DNA of 64,000 nucleotides from SHVO01 sp050246995 (GTDB lineage: Bacteria > Pseudomonadota > Alphaproteobacteria > Rhodospirillales > Rhodospirillaceae). The first letter of the stretch is position 1. Each line of letters begins with the position of its first letter. The position numbers and the translations under genes are program-made. Below, piece after piece: positions 1 to 7,679 of this stretch. The DNA is taken from NCBI GenBank assembly GCA_050246995.1, contig JBFWVA010000002.1, positions 310,001-374,000 of the forward strand. Direction: 5' to 3'. A model generated the notes under the pieces. That model did not search any database. It was not told the origin of the DNA and was given only the letters and a program-made list of their open reading frames with translations.

Positions 1-2429
1 ACACCGGCGGTTCGAACGTCCAGTTCGCCATCAATCCTGCCGATGGCCGCATGACGATCATCGAAATGAACCCGCGCGTGTCGCGTTCGTCCGCCCTCGC
101 CTCGAAGGCCACCGGGTTCCCCATTGCGAAGATCGCCGCCAAACTCGCGGTCGGTTACACGCTCGACGAACTCACCAACGACATCACCAAGGCGACGCCG
201 GCGTCCTTCGAACCGACCATCGACTACGTGGTCACGAAGATCCCGCGTTTCACCTTCGAGAAGTTCCCCGACGCGGATCCCTTGCTATCCACCAGCATGA
301 AGTCCGTCGGCGAGGCGATGTCGGTCGGCCGCACATTCGCGGAAAGCCTCCAGAAGGGTTTGCGTTCGCTGGAAACCGGCCTTAACGGCCTCAACGAGAT
401 TTCCTTGGACGACAGCGGCGCCCCGACCATGGACAAGGACGCGCTGCGCCTGGCCATGACGAAGCCGCGTCCGGATCGCCTGCTTGTCGCTGCGCAGGGC
501 CTGCGCGCCGGAATGAGCCCCGACGAAGTACACCGCGCCACCAAGTTCGATCCGTGGTTCGTCGCCCAACTGAAAGCCATCGTCGATACCGAAGCCGAGG
601 TGCGCGCGAAGGGACTTCCTTCCGACCGCCAGGGTCTCCTGCGCCTCAAGAAGATGGGTTTCGCGGACTCGCGCCTTGCCGACCTCACAGGCAAGAAGGC
701 TGCCGACATCTTTAAGCTGCGCCTTCAGCTCGGCGTGCGCCCGGTGTTCAAGCGCATCGACACCTGCGCGGGCGAGTTCGCCTCGCCGACGCCGTACATG
801 TACTCCTGTTACGAAGGCGACGGCGTCAACGAACCGGAGTGCGAATCCGAACCGTCGGCAAAGAACAAGGTCATCATCCTCGGCGGCGGCCCGAATCGCA
901 TCGGCCAGGGGATCGAATTCGATTACTGCTGCGTCCACGCCGCCTTTGCGCTGCGTGATGCCGGGTTCGAGACCATCATGGTCAACTGCAATCCCGAAAC
1001 CGTGTCGACCGATTACGACACCTCGAACCGTCTCTACTTTGAGCCGCTTACGGCCGAAGACGTGATCGAACTCATCACCACCGAACAGTCGAACGGCAAG
1101 GTGCTGGGTGTGATCGTGCAGCTCGGCGGCCAGACGCCGTTGAAGCTCGCCCACGCGCTTGAAGCGGCCGGCATCCCCATTCTCGGCACGTCGCCGGACG
1201 CCATCGATCTCGCCGAAGACCGCGAGCGCTTCCAGCGTCTCCTGGAAGAGCTCAAGCTGCGTCAGCCGGCGAACGGCACGGCGCGCAGCGCCGACGAAGC
1301 GCGTGCCGCGGCAAACCGCATCGGCTATCCGGTCGTGATTCGACCGTCCTACGTGCTCGGCGGGCGCGCGATGCGCATCGTCTACGATGAAGCCGGCGTG
1401 TCGGAATATATCCGCAGCGCCATGAAGGCGACGGGCGACAACCCGCTGCTGATCGACTCCTACCTCTCCAGCGCCATTGAAGTCGACGTCGATGCCCTCT
1501 CGGATGGGAAAGATGTCTACATCTCGGGCATCATGGAGCACATCGAGGAAGCCGGCATTCACTCGGGTGACAGCGCCTGCGCGCTGCCGCCGCATACCTT
1601 GTCGAAAGAGATCGTCGCGGATATCCGCCGCCAGACCAACGCTCTTGCGCTTGCATTGAAGGTGGTCGGCCTCATGAACGTGCAGTACGCCGTGAAGGAC
1701 GGCGTGGTGTACATCCTCGAGGTCAATCCGCGCGCCAGCCGCACGGTGCCGTTTGTCGCCAAAGCGACGGGTATCCCGGTCGCGAAGATCGCAGCGCGCA
1801 TCATGGCGGGCGCGAAGCTCAGCGACTTCGGACTCGCGGACCGCGAACCGCCGCTGTCCTTGAAACATGTTGCGGTTAAAGAAGCTGTGTTCCCATTCAA
1901 CCGTTTCCCGGGCGTGGACATCGTCCTCGGGCCGGAGATGAAGTCCACAGGCGAAGTCATGGGGCTCGACACCGACTTCCCGCGCGCTTACGCAAAAGCC
2001 CAGCTTGGCGCCGGGCTCGCGCTGCCGGTATCCGGCACCGCGTTCCTGTCGGTGCGTGAACGCGATAAGGAGCAGGCGGTGAACCTGGCGCGCCGCCTTG
2101 TGAATCTCGGGTTCAAGGTCATCGCGACCCGTGGCACCCAAGCCGCGCTGGCCCAGGCCGGCATTCCGGCCGAGCCTGTGAATAAGGTGGCCGAGGGCCG
2201 CCCACACTGCGTCGATGAGATGATTTCCGGTAACATCCAGATGGTTATCAACACCACGGAAGGGGCGCAGTCCCTCAAGGACAGCTTTACGATCCGTAGA
2301 ACCGCTCTAACCCGGAATATTTGTCATTATACGACGTTATCGGGCGCGGAAGCGGCCGCCACGGCCATCGGCGGGCTCAAGGATGGAGCCCTTGATGTTG
2401 CGCCGCTGCAATCCTATTTTAGTCGCTAG
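1..2429 (+). CDS. carB: Carbamoyl-phosphate synthase large subunit (5' end outside window)
   Basis: Makes carbamoyl phosphate from bicarbonate, ammonia (passed from CarA) and two ATP, for pyrimidine and arginine synthesis in the cytoplasm. The reading frame is open from base 3, so the start lies left of the window. About 808 of the usual roughly 1,080 residues are present. The first visible residues are the end of the first ATP-grasp domain (IEMNPRVSRSSALASKATG). Then come the helical oligomerisation domain, the second ATP-grasp domain (glycine-rich ILGGGPNRIGQG near base 880, EVNPRASRTVPFVAKATG near 1720) and a C-terminal MGS-like allosteric domain from about base 1990. The C-terminal APLQSYF ending is typical of the family. 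greA follows 77 bp downstream on the same strand. Confidence 0.97.
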   Translation, partial: TGGSNVQFAINPADGRMTIIEMNPRVSRSSALASKATGFPIAKIAAKLAVGYTLDELTNDITKATPASFEPTIDYVVTKIPRFTFEKFPDADPLLSTSMKSVGEAMSVGRTFAESLQKGLRSLETGLNGLNEISLDDSGAPTMDKDALRLAMTKPRPDRLLVAAQGLRAGMSPDEVHRATKFDPWFVAQLKAIVDTEAEVRAKGLPSDRQGLLRLKKMGFADSRLADLTGKKAADIFKLRLQLGVRPVFKRIDTCAGEFASPTPYMYSCYEGDGVNEPECESEPSAKNKVIILGGGPNRIGQGIEFDYCCVHAAFALRDAGFETIMVNCNPETVSTDYDTSNRLYFEPLTAEDVIELITTEQSNGKVLGVIVQLGGQTPLKLAHALEAAGIPILGTSPDAIDLAEDRERFQRLLEELKLRQPANGTARSADEARAAANRIGYPVVIRPSYVLGGRAMRIVYDEAGVSEYIRSAMKATGDNPLLIDSYLSSAIEVDVDALSDGKDVYISGIMEHIEEAGIHSGDSACALPPHTLSKEIVADIRRQTNALALALKVVGLMNVQYAVKDGVVYILEVNPRASRTVPFVAKATGIPVAKIAARIMAGAKLSDFGLADREPPLSLKHVAVKEAVFPFNRFPGVDIVLGPEMKSTGEVMGLDTDFPRAYAKAQLGAGLALPVSGTAFLSVRERDKEQAVNLARRLVNLGFKVIATRGTQAALAQAGIPAEPVNKVAEGRPHCVDEMISGNIQMVINTTEGAQSLKDSFTIRRTALTRNICHYTTLSGAEAAATAIGGLKDGALDVAPLQSYFSR

Positions 2430-2451
2430 ACGACATTTGATCATTAGGCAT

Positions 2452-2478
2452 GAGCCCTCGCCTTCACGGCGTGGGCTC
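2452..2478 (+). terminator. Hairpin between carB and greA
   Basis: GAGCCC pairs with GGGCTC and CGCC with GGCG around a TTCAC loop. The following bases (GTCTATTTCTT) are only moderately T-rich. It could end or attenuate carB transcription before greA, but carB and greA may still be co-transcribed. Confidence 0.5.
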
Positions 2479-2506
2479 GTCTATTTCTTGAGGACGAGGA
2501 AGCGTC

Positions 2507-2983
2507 ATGGAAAAAATTCCAATGACCGCGGAAGGTTTGGAGCCGTTGAAGGCCGAGCTGCACCAGCTCAAGGCCGTCGAACGCTATGCGGTGATCAAGC
2601 AGATCGCAGAAGCGCGTGAACACGGCGACCTTTCCGAGAACGCCGAATACCACGCCGCGCGCGAGCGCCAGAGCTTCATCGAGGGCCGCATCAGCGAACT
2701 CGAGGATATCGTCAGCCGCGCCGACGTTATTGACCTCTCGAAGCTTTCCGGCGGCAAGATCGTGCGCTTCGGCGCCTCGGTCACCGTGGCGGACGTCGAA
2801 ACCGACGAAGAGACGACTTATCAGCTCGTGGGCCCGTACGAAGCGGACCTGAAGAAGAATAAGATCTCCGTGCAGTCGCCGCTCGGCCGCGCGCTGATCG
2901 GCAAGACCATCGGTGACACTGCTGAAGTCAGCGCACCGGGCGGATCGAAAGGCTACGAAGTCCTCAGCGTCAAATTCAAATAG
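2507..2983 (+). CDS. greA: Transcription elongation factor GreA
   Basis: Binds the secondary channel of RNA polymerase and stimulates cleavage of backtracked transcripts. The 158-residue length is typical. The N-terminal coiled coil contains the acidic tip (EHGDLSENAEYHAA, residues about 37-50) that places catalytic Mg at the polymerase active site. The C-terminal FKBP-like domain runs to GGSKGYEVLSVKFK. The start ATG follows a purine-rich stretch (GAGGACGAGGAAG). Its last 46 bases are the first unit of a 97-bp tandem repeat that continues past the stop codon (see repeat entry). The protein itself is intact. Confidence 0.97.
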   Translation: MEKIPMTAEGLEPLKAELHQLKAVERYAVIKQIAEAREHGDLSENAEYHAARERQSFIEGRISELEDIVSRADVIDLSKLSGGKIVRFGASVTVADVETDEETTYQLVGPYEADLKKNKISVQSPLGRALIGKTIGDTAEVSAPGGSKGYEVLSVKFK

Positions 2984-3176
2984 GGGTTTAGCCTTTCGAG
3001 GCCGCCCTATTCATAGAATCGCGCGCCTTCGCGCGGGCGGATCGAAAGGCTACGAAGTCCTCAGCGTCAAATTCAAATAGGGGTTTAGCCTTTCGAGGCC
3101 GCCCTATTTATAGAATCGCGCGCCTTCGCGCGGGCGGATCGAAAGGCTACGAGGTCCTCAGCGTCAAATTCAAATA
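2937..3176 (+). repeat. 97-bp tandem repeat built from the greA 3' end (about 2.5 copies)
   Basis: Unit 1 covers 2937-3033, unit 2 covers 3034-3130 and a 46-bp third unit covers 3131-3176. Each begins with the last codons of greA (GGSKGYEVLSVKFK) and its stop; the full units add a 51-bp spacer. Units 1 and 2 differ at one spacer base (TATTC/TATTT). Unit 3 has GAGGTC for GAAGTC and ends TAA rather than TAG. Each unit holds a 10-bp inverted repeat (TCGAAAGGCT/AGCCTTTCGA), and each full unit holds a CGCGCG-CCTT-CGCGCG hairpin. Unit 3 joins the real terminator, so it is probably the ancestral gene end. Confidence 0.95.
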
Positions 3177-3201
3177 ACCGCTGCGGATGCTGAAAAAATA
3201 A

Positions 3202-3226
3202 AGGGCGCCGTTGGCGCCCTTTTTTA
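3202..3226. terminator. Bidirectional intrinsic terminator between greA and the Lrp gene
   Basis: AGGGCGCC-GTT-GGCGCCCT is followed by six T residues on the + strand, and preceded by an A-rich run that gives T residues on the - strand. It serves greA and the convergent Lrp-family gene, whose TAA stop lies in the T tract. Confidence 0.9.
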
Positions 3227-3751
3227 TGTCCCGACGCCGGCCGGCACGGTCAGTGGGGGCTGGACCGGCTTATCCCCGTCCACAGCGATGGGTACGCCCG
3301 GCAGGTTCTTGGCGCTGCGGATCGCCAGAGCCGATTTCACGTTGGCGACCTTGGGCGCGGCCGTCAGCTTCTCGGTCACAAACTTCTGATAGGCGTCCCA
3401 GTCCTTGGCGACGATCTTGAGCAGGAAGTCGGTTTCGCCGGCCAGCATGTGGCACTCGCGCACCTCGGGCCACTCCTTCACCAGGGTCTCAAAGGCCGAC
3501 AGATCGACCTCCGCCTGGCTATTGAGGCCAACGTGCGCGAAGACGCTGACCGCGTAGCCCAGCTGGGCCTGGTCGAGCTGCGCGTGGTAGCCCTTGATGT
3601 AGCCGGCTTGCTCCAGCGCCCGGACCCGGCGCAGGCAGGGTGGAGCGGAAATCCCGGCCCGGTTGGCCAGTTCCACGTTCGTCATCCGGCCGTCCGCCTG
3701 CAGATCGGAGAGGATCTGGCGGTCGATCCGGTCGAGTTTCACGCGTTGCAT
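3224..3751 (-). CDS. Lrp/AsnC family transcriptional regulator
   Basis: A leucine-responsive-type regulator of 175 residues, normally a DNA-binding oligomer that senses an amino acid. The N-terminal winged helix-turn-helix begins at KLDRIDRQILSDLQADGRMTNVELANRAG, and its recognition part is ISAPPCLRRVRALEQAGYI. The C-terminal RAM/AsnC effector domain contains the GETDFLLKIVAKDWDAYQKF signature. The ATG at 3751 was chosen over an upstream in-frame start because GGGGGA lies just before it and because the family starts near KLDRID. The C-terminus has a Pro-rich extension of about 20 residues. Its ligand and targets cannot be told from the sequence. It converges with greA. Confidence 0.9.
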   Translation of the reverse strand: MQRVKLDRIDRQILSDLQADGRMTNVELANRAGISAPPCLRRVRALEQAGYIKGYHAQLDQAQLGYAVSVFAHVGLNSQAEVDLSAFETLVKEWPEVRECHMLAGETDFLLKIVAKDWDAYQKFVTEKLTAAPKVANVKSALAIRSAKNLPGVPIAVDGDKPVQPPLTVPAGVGT

Positions 3752-3985
3752 AAATCCCCCAACATCAGATGCAGACACAGCATCTTTCCCCAGACGCCAC
3801 GCAAGATTGTTACAAATATTAGCGCGGGAGCGCAACGACAATAGGACACGCGCCGCGAGTTATGCTTCCCACGCACGCGAACCACAGCGGTCTTGCGCCC
3901 CGTTTCGCCCGACCGTATATGTGAAGACCCTTATTTTGCTGCACTGCAAAGCAGTTTCTGCCCTCGGTGAGGCCCCGGCTTAGCT

Positions 3986-4930
3986 ATGACAAATACTCAT
4001 ACCAAAGTGATGATCCTTGGTTCGGGCCCCGCCGGCCTCACGGCGGCCATTTATGCGGCCCGCGCCAACCTTGCCCCGATCGTCGTGGCCGGCATGCAGC
4101 CCGGCGGCCAGATGACCATCACCACGGACGTCGAGAACTATCCGGGCTTCCCGGATGTCATCCAGGGCCCGTGGCTCATGGAGCAGATGCAGAAGCAGGC
4201 CGAGCACGTCGGGGCGCGGATGGTCAGCGACACGATCGTGAAGCTCGACCTTTCCAAGCGTCCTTTCACCCTCGTCGGCGATTCGGGCGACGTTTACACC
4301 GCCGACACCCTCATCATTTCCACGGGCGCCTCGGCGCGCTGGCTCGGGATCGAGTCGGAGAAGAAATACCAAGGCTTCGGCGTATCGGCGTGCGCGACCT
4401 GCGACGGGTTCTTCTTCCGCGGCAAGGAGGTCGTTGTCATCGGCGGCGGCAATACGGCCGTCGAGGAAGCGCTGTACCTGACGAACCACGCGACCAAAGT
4501 CACGTTGATCCACCGGCGCGATTCGTTACGCGCGGAGAAAATCCTTCAGAAGCGCATGTTCGAGCATCCCAAGATCCAAGTGATATGGGACTCGGTTGTC
4601 GATGAAGTCCTCGGCAAGGACGCTCCTCCGGGCGTCACCGGCGTGCGTGTGCGCAACCTCAAGACCAATGCGGTCCAGGAGTTGAAGGTCGACGGCATGT
4701 TCGTCGCCATCGGCCACACGCCGAACACCGATTTGTTCAAGGGCGTGCTCGACATGGACGAGAACAGCTATCTCGTCACGCAAGCGGACTCGACGCGTAC
4801 GAACATTCCCGGCGTATTCGCCGCCGGGGATGTGCAGGATCACGTTTATCGCCAAGCGGTCACTGCAGCCGGCACCGGCTGTATGGCGGCGCTGGAAGCC
4901 GATCGCTTCCTCGCAGCGCATGGTGGTTAA
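3986..4930 (+). CDS. trxB: Thioredoxin-disulfide reductase
   Basis: FAD- and NADPH-dependent flavoenzyme that reduces thioredoxin in the cytoplasm. The 314-residue length matches low-molecular-weight TrxB. It has the FAD-binding GSGPAG (residues 12-17), the redox-active CATC (136-139), the NADPH-binding GGGNTAVE (153-160), HRRDSLRA, and the C-terminal FAD segment PGVFAAGDV. A LysR-type gene follows 84 bp downstream on the same strand; the gap holds only a weak 5-bp hairpin (4949-4965). Confidence 0.97.
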   Translation: MTNTHTKVMILGSGPAGLTAAIYAARANLAPIVVAGMQPGGQMTITTDVENYPGFPDVIQGPWLMEQMQKQAEHVGARMVSDTIVKLDLSKRPFTLVGDSGDVYTADTLIISTGASARWLGIESEKKYQGFGVSACATCDGFFFRGKEVVVIGGGNTAVEEALYLTNHATKVTLIHRRDSLRAEKILQKRMFEHPKIQVIWDSVVDEVLGKDAPPGVTGVRVRNLKTNAVQELKVDGMFVAIGHTPNTDLFKGVLDMDENSYLVTQADSTRTNIPGVFAAGDVQDHVYRQAVTAAGTGCMAALEADRFLAAHGG

Positions 4931-5014
4931 ACAGTTTTTGTTGGTGCTCGCGGCTTAAAACCGCGGTTTATATGGGCTGCTGGACGCGCAATAGAGGCGC
5001 GGAAAGGATCTCAA

Positions 5015-5974
5015 GTGCCACAACGTCCGAATAGCCGTCTCGATTGGGACAAGCTGCGCGTCTTCCATGCCGTCGCTGAAGCCGGCAGCTTCACGCACGC
5101 CAGCGAGACGTTGAACTTGTCGCAGTCCGCCGTCAGCCGGCAGATCAGCGCGCTCGAGGAATCGCTCGGCGTTTCGCTCTTCCATCGTCACGCCCGTGGC
5201 CTGATCCTCACCGAGCAGGGCGACCTTCTGTACAAGACCGTCCACGACGTATTCGCCAAACTGAATAGCGTCGAAAGCCTGCTGACGGAAACCAAGGAAA
5301 GCACCGAAGGTGTGCTGCGGGTCACCACGACCGTTGCGTTCGGCTCGGTGTGGCTCACCGGCCGCCTCAAGGAATTCATCAAGAGCTATCCAGGCATCGA
5401 GGTGATGTTGCGCCTCGACGACCGGGAGTTGGATCTCGCCATGCGCGAAGCCGACGTCGCGATCCGCTTCAATGAACCAACCCAGCCCGACTTAATCCAG
5501 CGCCATGTCGGAACGCTGCGCGCCAATCTCTATGCCTCGGCCGATTACCTGAAGGACCGGGGCGTTCCGCACACTATCGAGGACCTCAAGACCCACGATC
5601 TCGTCCTGTTCGGCGAAGGTGTCGCCCCGGTGCGCTCGATCAATTGGCTGCCCGAGATTCTGCGTGAAAAGAACATCCACGCCCATTCGGCCCTGCGGGT
5701 GAACAACCTCTATGGCATCTACCGGGCGGTGAAGGCGGGAATCGGGATCGGCGCCCTGCCCGAATACTTCCTCCAGGAAGGCCGAGGGGTGGTCCAGGTG
5801 CTTCCCGGGGTCGAGGGTCCGCCCATCGAGGCTTACTTCGTGTACCCCGAGGAACTCCGCCAGTCGGCCCGCGTCGCCGTTTTCAGAGACTTTTTGGTGC
5901 GGGAAATCGCACGTGCGAAGTCGCAGCTGCGCGTCGTCGCGCATAATATGGATGATGGCGCCCGCACCGCCTAA
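5015..5974 (+). CDS. LysR family transcriptional regulator
   Basis: A 319-residue LysR-type regulator. The N-terminal winged helix (residues about 10-70) carries the classic AEAGSFTHASETLNLSQSAVSRQISALEESLG arrangement (shown here as family pattern across residues 23-55). The C-terminal half is a periplasmic-binding-like effector domain. The start is GTG at 5015, preceded by GGAAAGGA at good spacing. The sequence resembles the group whose members control single neighbouring loci, but no divergent partner exists here. It lies just downstream of trxB and may be co-transcribed with it, which would fit a redox role, though that is inference. Confidence 0.9.
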   Translation: MPQRPNSRLDWDKLRVFHAVAEAGSFTHASETLNLSQSAVSRQISALEESLGVSLFHRHARGLILTEQGDLLYKTVHDVFAKLNSVESLLTETKESTEGVLRVTTTVAFGSVWLTGRLKEFIKSYPGIEVMLRLDDRELDLAMREADVAIRFNEPTQPDLIQRHVGTLRANLYASADYLKDRGVPHTIEDLKTHDLVLFGEGVAPVRSINWLPEILREKNIHAHSALRVNNLYGIYRAVKAGIGIGALPEYFLQEGRGVVQVLPGVEGPPIEAYFVYPEELRQSARVAVFRDFLVREIARAKSQLRVVAHNMDDGARTA

Positions 5975-6084
5975 CTAACTGCAGAAAATGTCATTTTTCC
6001 TAAACAGTTAGCTATGCACCGAGCGCATAGGGAGCCCCCGATAATGTCGGTGGTCCTTAGAGGGGTTCGAGAGTAGGTTTTGTG

Positions 6085-6215
6085 CATCGCAGCAAACACT
6101 GCAGATCGGCGGTAACCGGTCCTCCCCCGGAAGCCGCCTATGGTCGAAAGACCCGTCTCCGGACGTAAAATCCATCGGCCCTGAAGGTCCTCCCCCTTCA
6201 GGGCCGAATTCTTTT
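6085..6215 (+). ncRNA. Candidate small RNA with two anti-Shine-Dalgarno hairpin loops
   Basis: Two stem-loops expose the same 7-nt loop TCCTCCC, which is complementary to Shine-Dalgarno sequences. Hairpin 1 (6108-6138) has outer stem GGCGG/CCGCC, a 3-nt internal loop on each side, and inner stem CCGG/CCGG. Hairpin 2 (6176-6206) has a perfect 12-bp stem and is followed by AATTCTTTT, so it can also be the terminator. A small GCAG/CTGC hairpin lies just upstream. Alphaproteobacterial cuckoo/CcsR sRNAs are defined by this loop type. The 5' end was not located; the start given is nominal. The same architecture recurs after the phasin gene. Confidence 0.6.
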
Positions 6216-6330
6216 CCAACAGAGCCGGCAGTAGCCTGTAAAGCCCCGTAAATGAGCGCGCATCCCGCAGCGGCCATCCCAGCCGGGCGTCTGCGCTCCA
6301 CGAATCTACATAGGCGGCTATGAAAATATA

Positions 6331-6358
6331 AAGCCCGGCGGGACAATCCGCCGGGCTT
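6331..6358 (-). terminator. Intrinsic terminator of the aspartate aminotransferase gene
   Basis: Stem AAGCCCGGCGG/CCGCCGGGCTT with a short loop, followed on the - strand by TATATTTTC. It lies 28 bp past the stop codon. Confidence 0.85.
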
Positions 6359-6386
6359 AAATCCGCCGTGTGAGGCGAGGCCGCGT

Positions 6387-7589
6387 TTAGGTGAGCGCGG
6401 CGCAGAACTCTTGGATGCGCTTGCAGGCCTTCTGCAGCGCTTCGGTCGAGGTCGCGTAGGAAATGCGGAAGTACGGCGACAGGCCGAAGGCCGCCCCTTG
6501 CACCGCCGCCACGAGGCCTTCATCGAGGAGCGCTTCGACGAAGTCGGTATCGTTATTGATCTTGCGGCCCTTCGGCGTGGTCTTGCCGATGGCGCCCGCG
6601 CAGGACGGATACACATAGAAGGCGCCTTCCGGCGTCTGGCACGTGATGCCCTGCGCTTCGTTCAGCATCTTCACAACCATGTCGCGGCGCTGGCGGAACG
6701 CTTCATTGCGCGGCGCGAGGAAGTCCATGGGGCCGTCGAGGGCCGCCACGGTCGCCGCCTGAGTGATCGAGGTCGGATGGCTCGCGCTCTGCGACTGGAT
6801 CATGTTCATCGCCTTGATGAGTTCGACCGGCCCACAGGCGTAACCCATGCGCCAACCCGTCATCGCGTAGGCCTTCGAGACGCCGTTCAGGGTCAGCGTA
6901 CGATCCATCAGCTTGGGTTCGACTTCGCACAGGGTGGCGAACTTGAAGCCGTCATAAGTGAGATGTTCGTAGATGTCGTCCGTCATCACCCACACATGCG
7001 GATTTTTGAGCAGGACGTCGGCCAACGCGCGCAGCTCGTCGCGGGTATAAGCCGCGCCGGTCGGGTTGCTGGGCGAATTCAAGACCAGCCACTTGGTCTT
7101 CGGCGTGATGGCTGCGGCAAGGGCTTCGGGAGACAGCTTGAAACGCGCGTTTTCGCCGCAGGTGATGAACACCGGCTTGCCGCCGAACAGGAGCGCGATG
7201 TCCGGGTAGCTGACCCAGTACGGGGCCGGCACGATCACTTCGTCGCCTTCCTGCACGGTCGCGAGGAACGCATTGAAGATCACTTGCTTGCCGCCGACGC
7301 CGACGGTCACTTGCTCCGGCTTATAGTCGAGACCGTTCTCGCGCTTGAACTTCGCAACGATGGCTTTGCGCAGAGCCGGCGTGCCGTTGGGCGGCGTGTA
7401 CTTGGTTTCGCCCCTGTCGATGGCGGCCTTGCCGGCATCCTTGATGTGATCGGGGGTATCGAAGTCCGGCTCACCTGCGCCAAGGCCGATGACGTCCAAG
7501 CCTTGCGCTTTGAGTTCCGCCGCCTTGGTGGTCACCGCGATGGTCGGCGACGGCTTAATGGCGGACAGACGCTGGGCGAGAATGGACAC
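6387..7589 (-). CDS. aspC: Aspartate aminotransferase (class I, PLP-dependent)
   Basis: Transfers the amino group between aspartate and 2-oxoglutarate in the cytoplasm. The 400-residue fold type I sequence carries NSPSNPTG (171-178) and the Schiff-base lysine in NGVSKAYAMTGWRMGY (Lys239). The FRISYA segment near the C-terminus contains the substrate carboxylate-binding arginine. It fits the Igamma aspartate/prephenate aminotransferase group common in alphaproteobacteria; prephenate activity cannot be judged. The GTG start at 7589 was chosen because AGGAG precedes it and MSILAQRLSAIKPSPT is the usual N-terminus. The longer frame upstream lacks a ribosome site. Own terminator downstream. Confidence 0.93.
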   Translation of the reverse strand: MSILAQRLSAIKPSPTIAVTTKAAELKAQGLDVIGLGAGEPDFDTPDHIKDAGKAAIDRGETKYTPPNGTPALRKAIVAKFKRENGLDYKPEQVTVGVGGKQVIFNAFLATVQEGDEVIVPAPYWVSYPDIALLFGGKPVFITCGENARFKLSPEALAAAITPKTKWLVLNSPSNPTGAAYTRDELRALADVLLKNPHVWVMTDDIYEHLTYDGFKFATLCEVEPKLMDRTLTLNGVSKAYAMTGWRMGYACGPVELIKAMNMIQSQSASHPTSITQAATVAALDGPMDFLAPRNEAFRQRRDMVVKMLNEAQGITCQTPEGAFYVYPSCAGAIGKTTPKGRKINNDTDFVEALLDEGLVAAVQGAAFGLSPYFRISYATSTEALQKACKRIQEFCAALT

Positions 7590-7679
7590 GGCGGGCTCCT
7601 CTGGTGAAAGGGGCCGTAACCTACTTCCGGCCCCCCTTGGCCGCAACCCGGGACTCGCCTTTGAGGCCCGAAAAAGCCT

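Larger units (their letters stand above)
5975..6386 (+). other. Intergenic region of 412 bp holding an sRNA candidate and the aspC terminator
   Basis: No convincing protein gene. The left half has AT-rich sequence after the lysR stop that could hold a promoter (TAGCTATGC near 6010). A run of stem-loops follows (6089-6206), then an unstructured stretch, then the aspC terminator. Confidence 0.6.

Noticed and set aside
285..2207. 640-codon leftward open frame opposite carB
   Set aside because: It is a shadow of a strongly conserved gene: GC-rich third positions keep the opposite frame open. The product has no recognisable domain and no ribosome site.
2937..3176. CRISPR array
   Set aside because: Units are 97 bp, directly adjacent with no unique spacers, and consist of greA coding sequence.
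5975..6386. tmRNA, 6S RNA, SRP RNA or RNase P RNA
   Set aside because: I looked for a tRNA-like T arm, a tag-peptide frame, the SRP GGAAGG loop and RNase P conserved blocks. None is present, and the two TCCTCCC hairpins are a better explanation of the structure.
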